A stretch of DNA of 34,092 nucleotides, from positions 1 through 34,092 of IMG/VR virus record IMGVR_UViG_3300031857_000714; one strand, given 5' to 3'. The DNA is from a virus. The notes under the pieces are model-generated. The model made no database searches, had not been told where the DNA came from, and saw only the letters and a list, made by a program, of their open reading frames with translations. The translations under genes were made by a program, and so were the position numbers. Of the stretch, positions 34,091 to 34,092 are shown piece by piece. Position 1 is the first letter of the stretch. Every line of letters begins with the position of its first letter.

Positions 34091-34092
34091 TA

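Noticed and set aside
1-34092. Insertion sequences, integrase or attachment sites
   Set aside because: No transposase, integrase or terminal inverted repeats were recognised. The HNH gene is the only mobile-type gene.

Overview
This window looks like about 34 kb of a T4-like, contractile-tailed phage (myovirus). The evidence is a baseplate wedge/hub block in a T4-related order (gp8-like, gp7-position, gp6, gp25, giant gp27-like hub, gp53, gp48), a gp4-type head-completion nuclease, a tail-tube-family protein, gp26, the ssDNA-binding protein gp32 and the late-transcription factor gp33. Most of the window is AT-rich. The encoded tRNAs mainly read A-ending codons (Arg AGA, Pro CCA, Thr ACA, Glu GAA, Gly GGA, Lys AAA, Ile AUA), as expected for an AT-rich phage in a host with different codon use. 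A circularly permuted (two-piece) tmRNA points to an alphaproteobacterial, marine-cyanobacterial or betaproteobacterial host. The exact host cannot be read from this sequence.

Layout. 1-13,759 (minus): baseplate operon, tightly packed with TAATG-type junctions, including a 1,892-residue hub protein with a Cys-rich region and a collagen-like stretch. 13,783-16,740 (plus): gp4, a tube protein, gp26 with a probable -1 frameshift extension, and an unknown structural-type protein. 16,756-18,001 (minus): gp32 and gp33, each with its own sigma70-type promoter. 18,035-20,334 (plus): two coupled beta-rich probable virion proteins. 20,331-29,328 (mostly minus): an accessory region of many small genes, nine tRNA or tRNA-like genes, the tmRNA, a GroES-like protein, a holin-like protein, a deaminase-fold protein, a winged-helix-like protein, a metallopeptidase-like protein and an extremely acidic protein. 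Near-consensus TTGACA/TATAAT promoters are scattered through it. 29,333-33,200: several proteins whose first 10-13 residues look like T4 capsid-targeting peptides, most with a TATAAATA late promoter, together with a PAP2-type phosphatase and an HNH endonuclease. 33,380-34,092: an abruptly GC-rich end with three small plus-strand genes.

Regulation. Two promoter classes can be read directly. Near-consensus sigma70 sites precede gp32, gp33, tRNA/tmRNA units and small accessory genes. T4-type late sites (TATAAATA) precede the fibre-proximal baseplate gene, the holin-like gene and the putative internal head proteins. gp33, which in T4 links the sliding clamp to RNA polymerase at late promoters, is encoded here and fits this split. 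Several genes start only 5-8 nt after a -10 element, so their mRNAs should be leaderless or nearly so. Other small genes start 2-3 nt after the 3' end of a tRNA.

Most interesting points: the permuted tmRNA and its candidate tag; a perfect T TTT TTT slippery site at the end of gp26 followed by a conserved-looking -1 frame with no start codon; a cluster of putative capsid-targeted, injectable proteins; the collagen-bearing giant hub; an Ile(UAU) tRNA-like gene lacking the canonical D-loop and T-loop bases; and an 80-residue protein with 57 acidic residues and no Lys or Arg.
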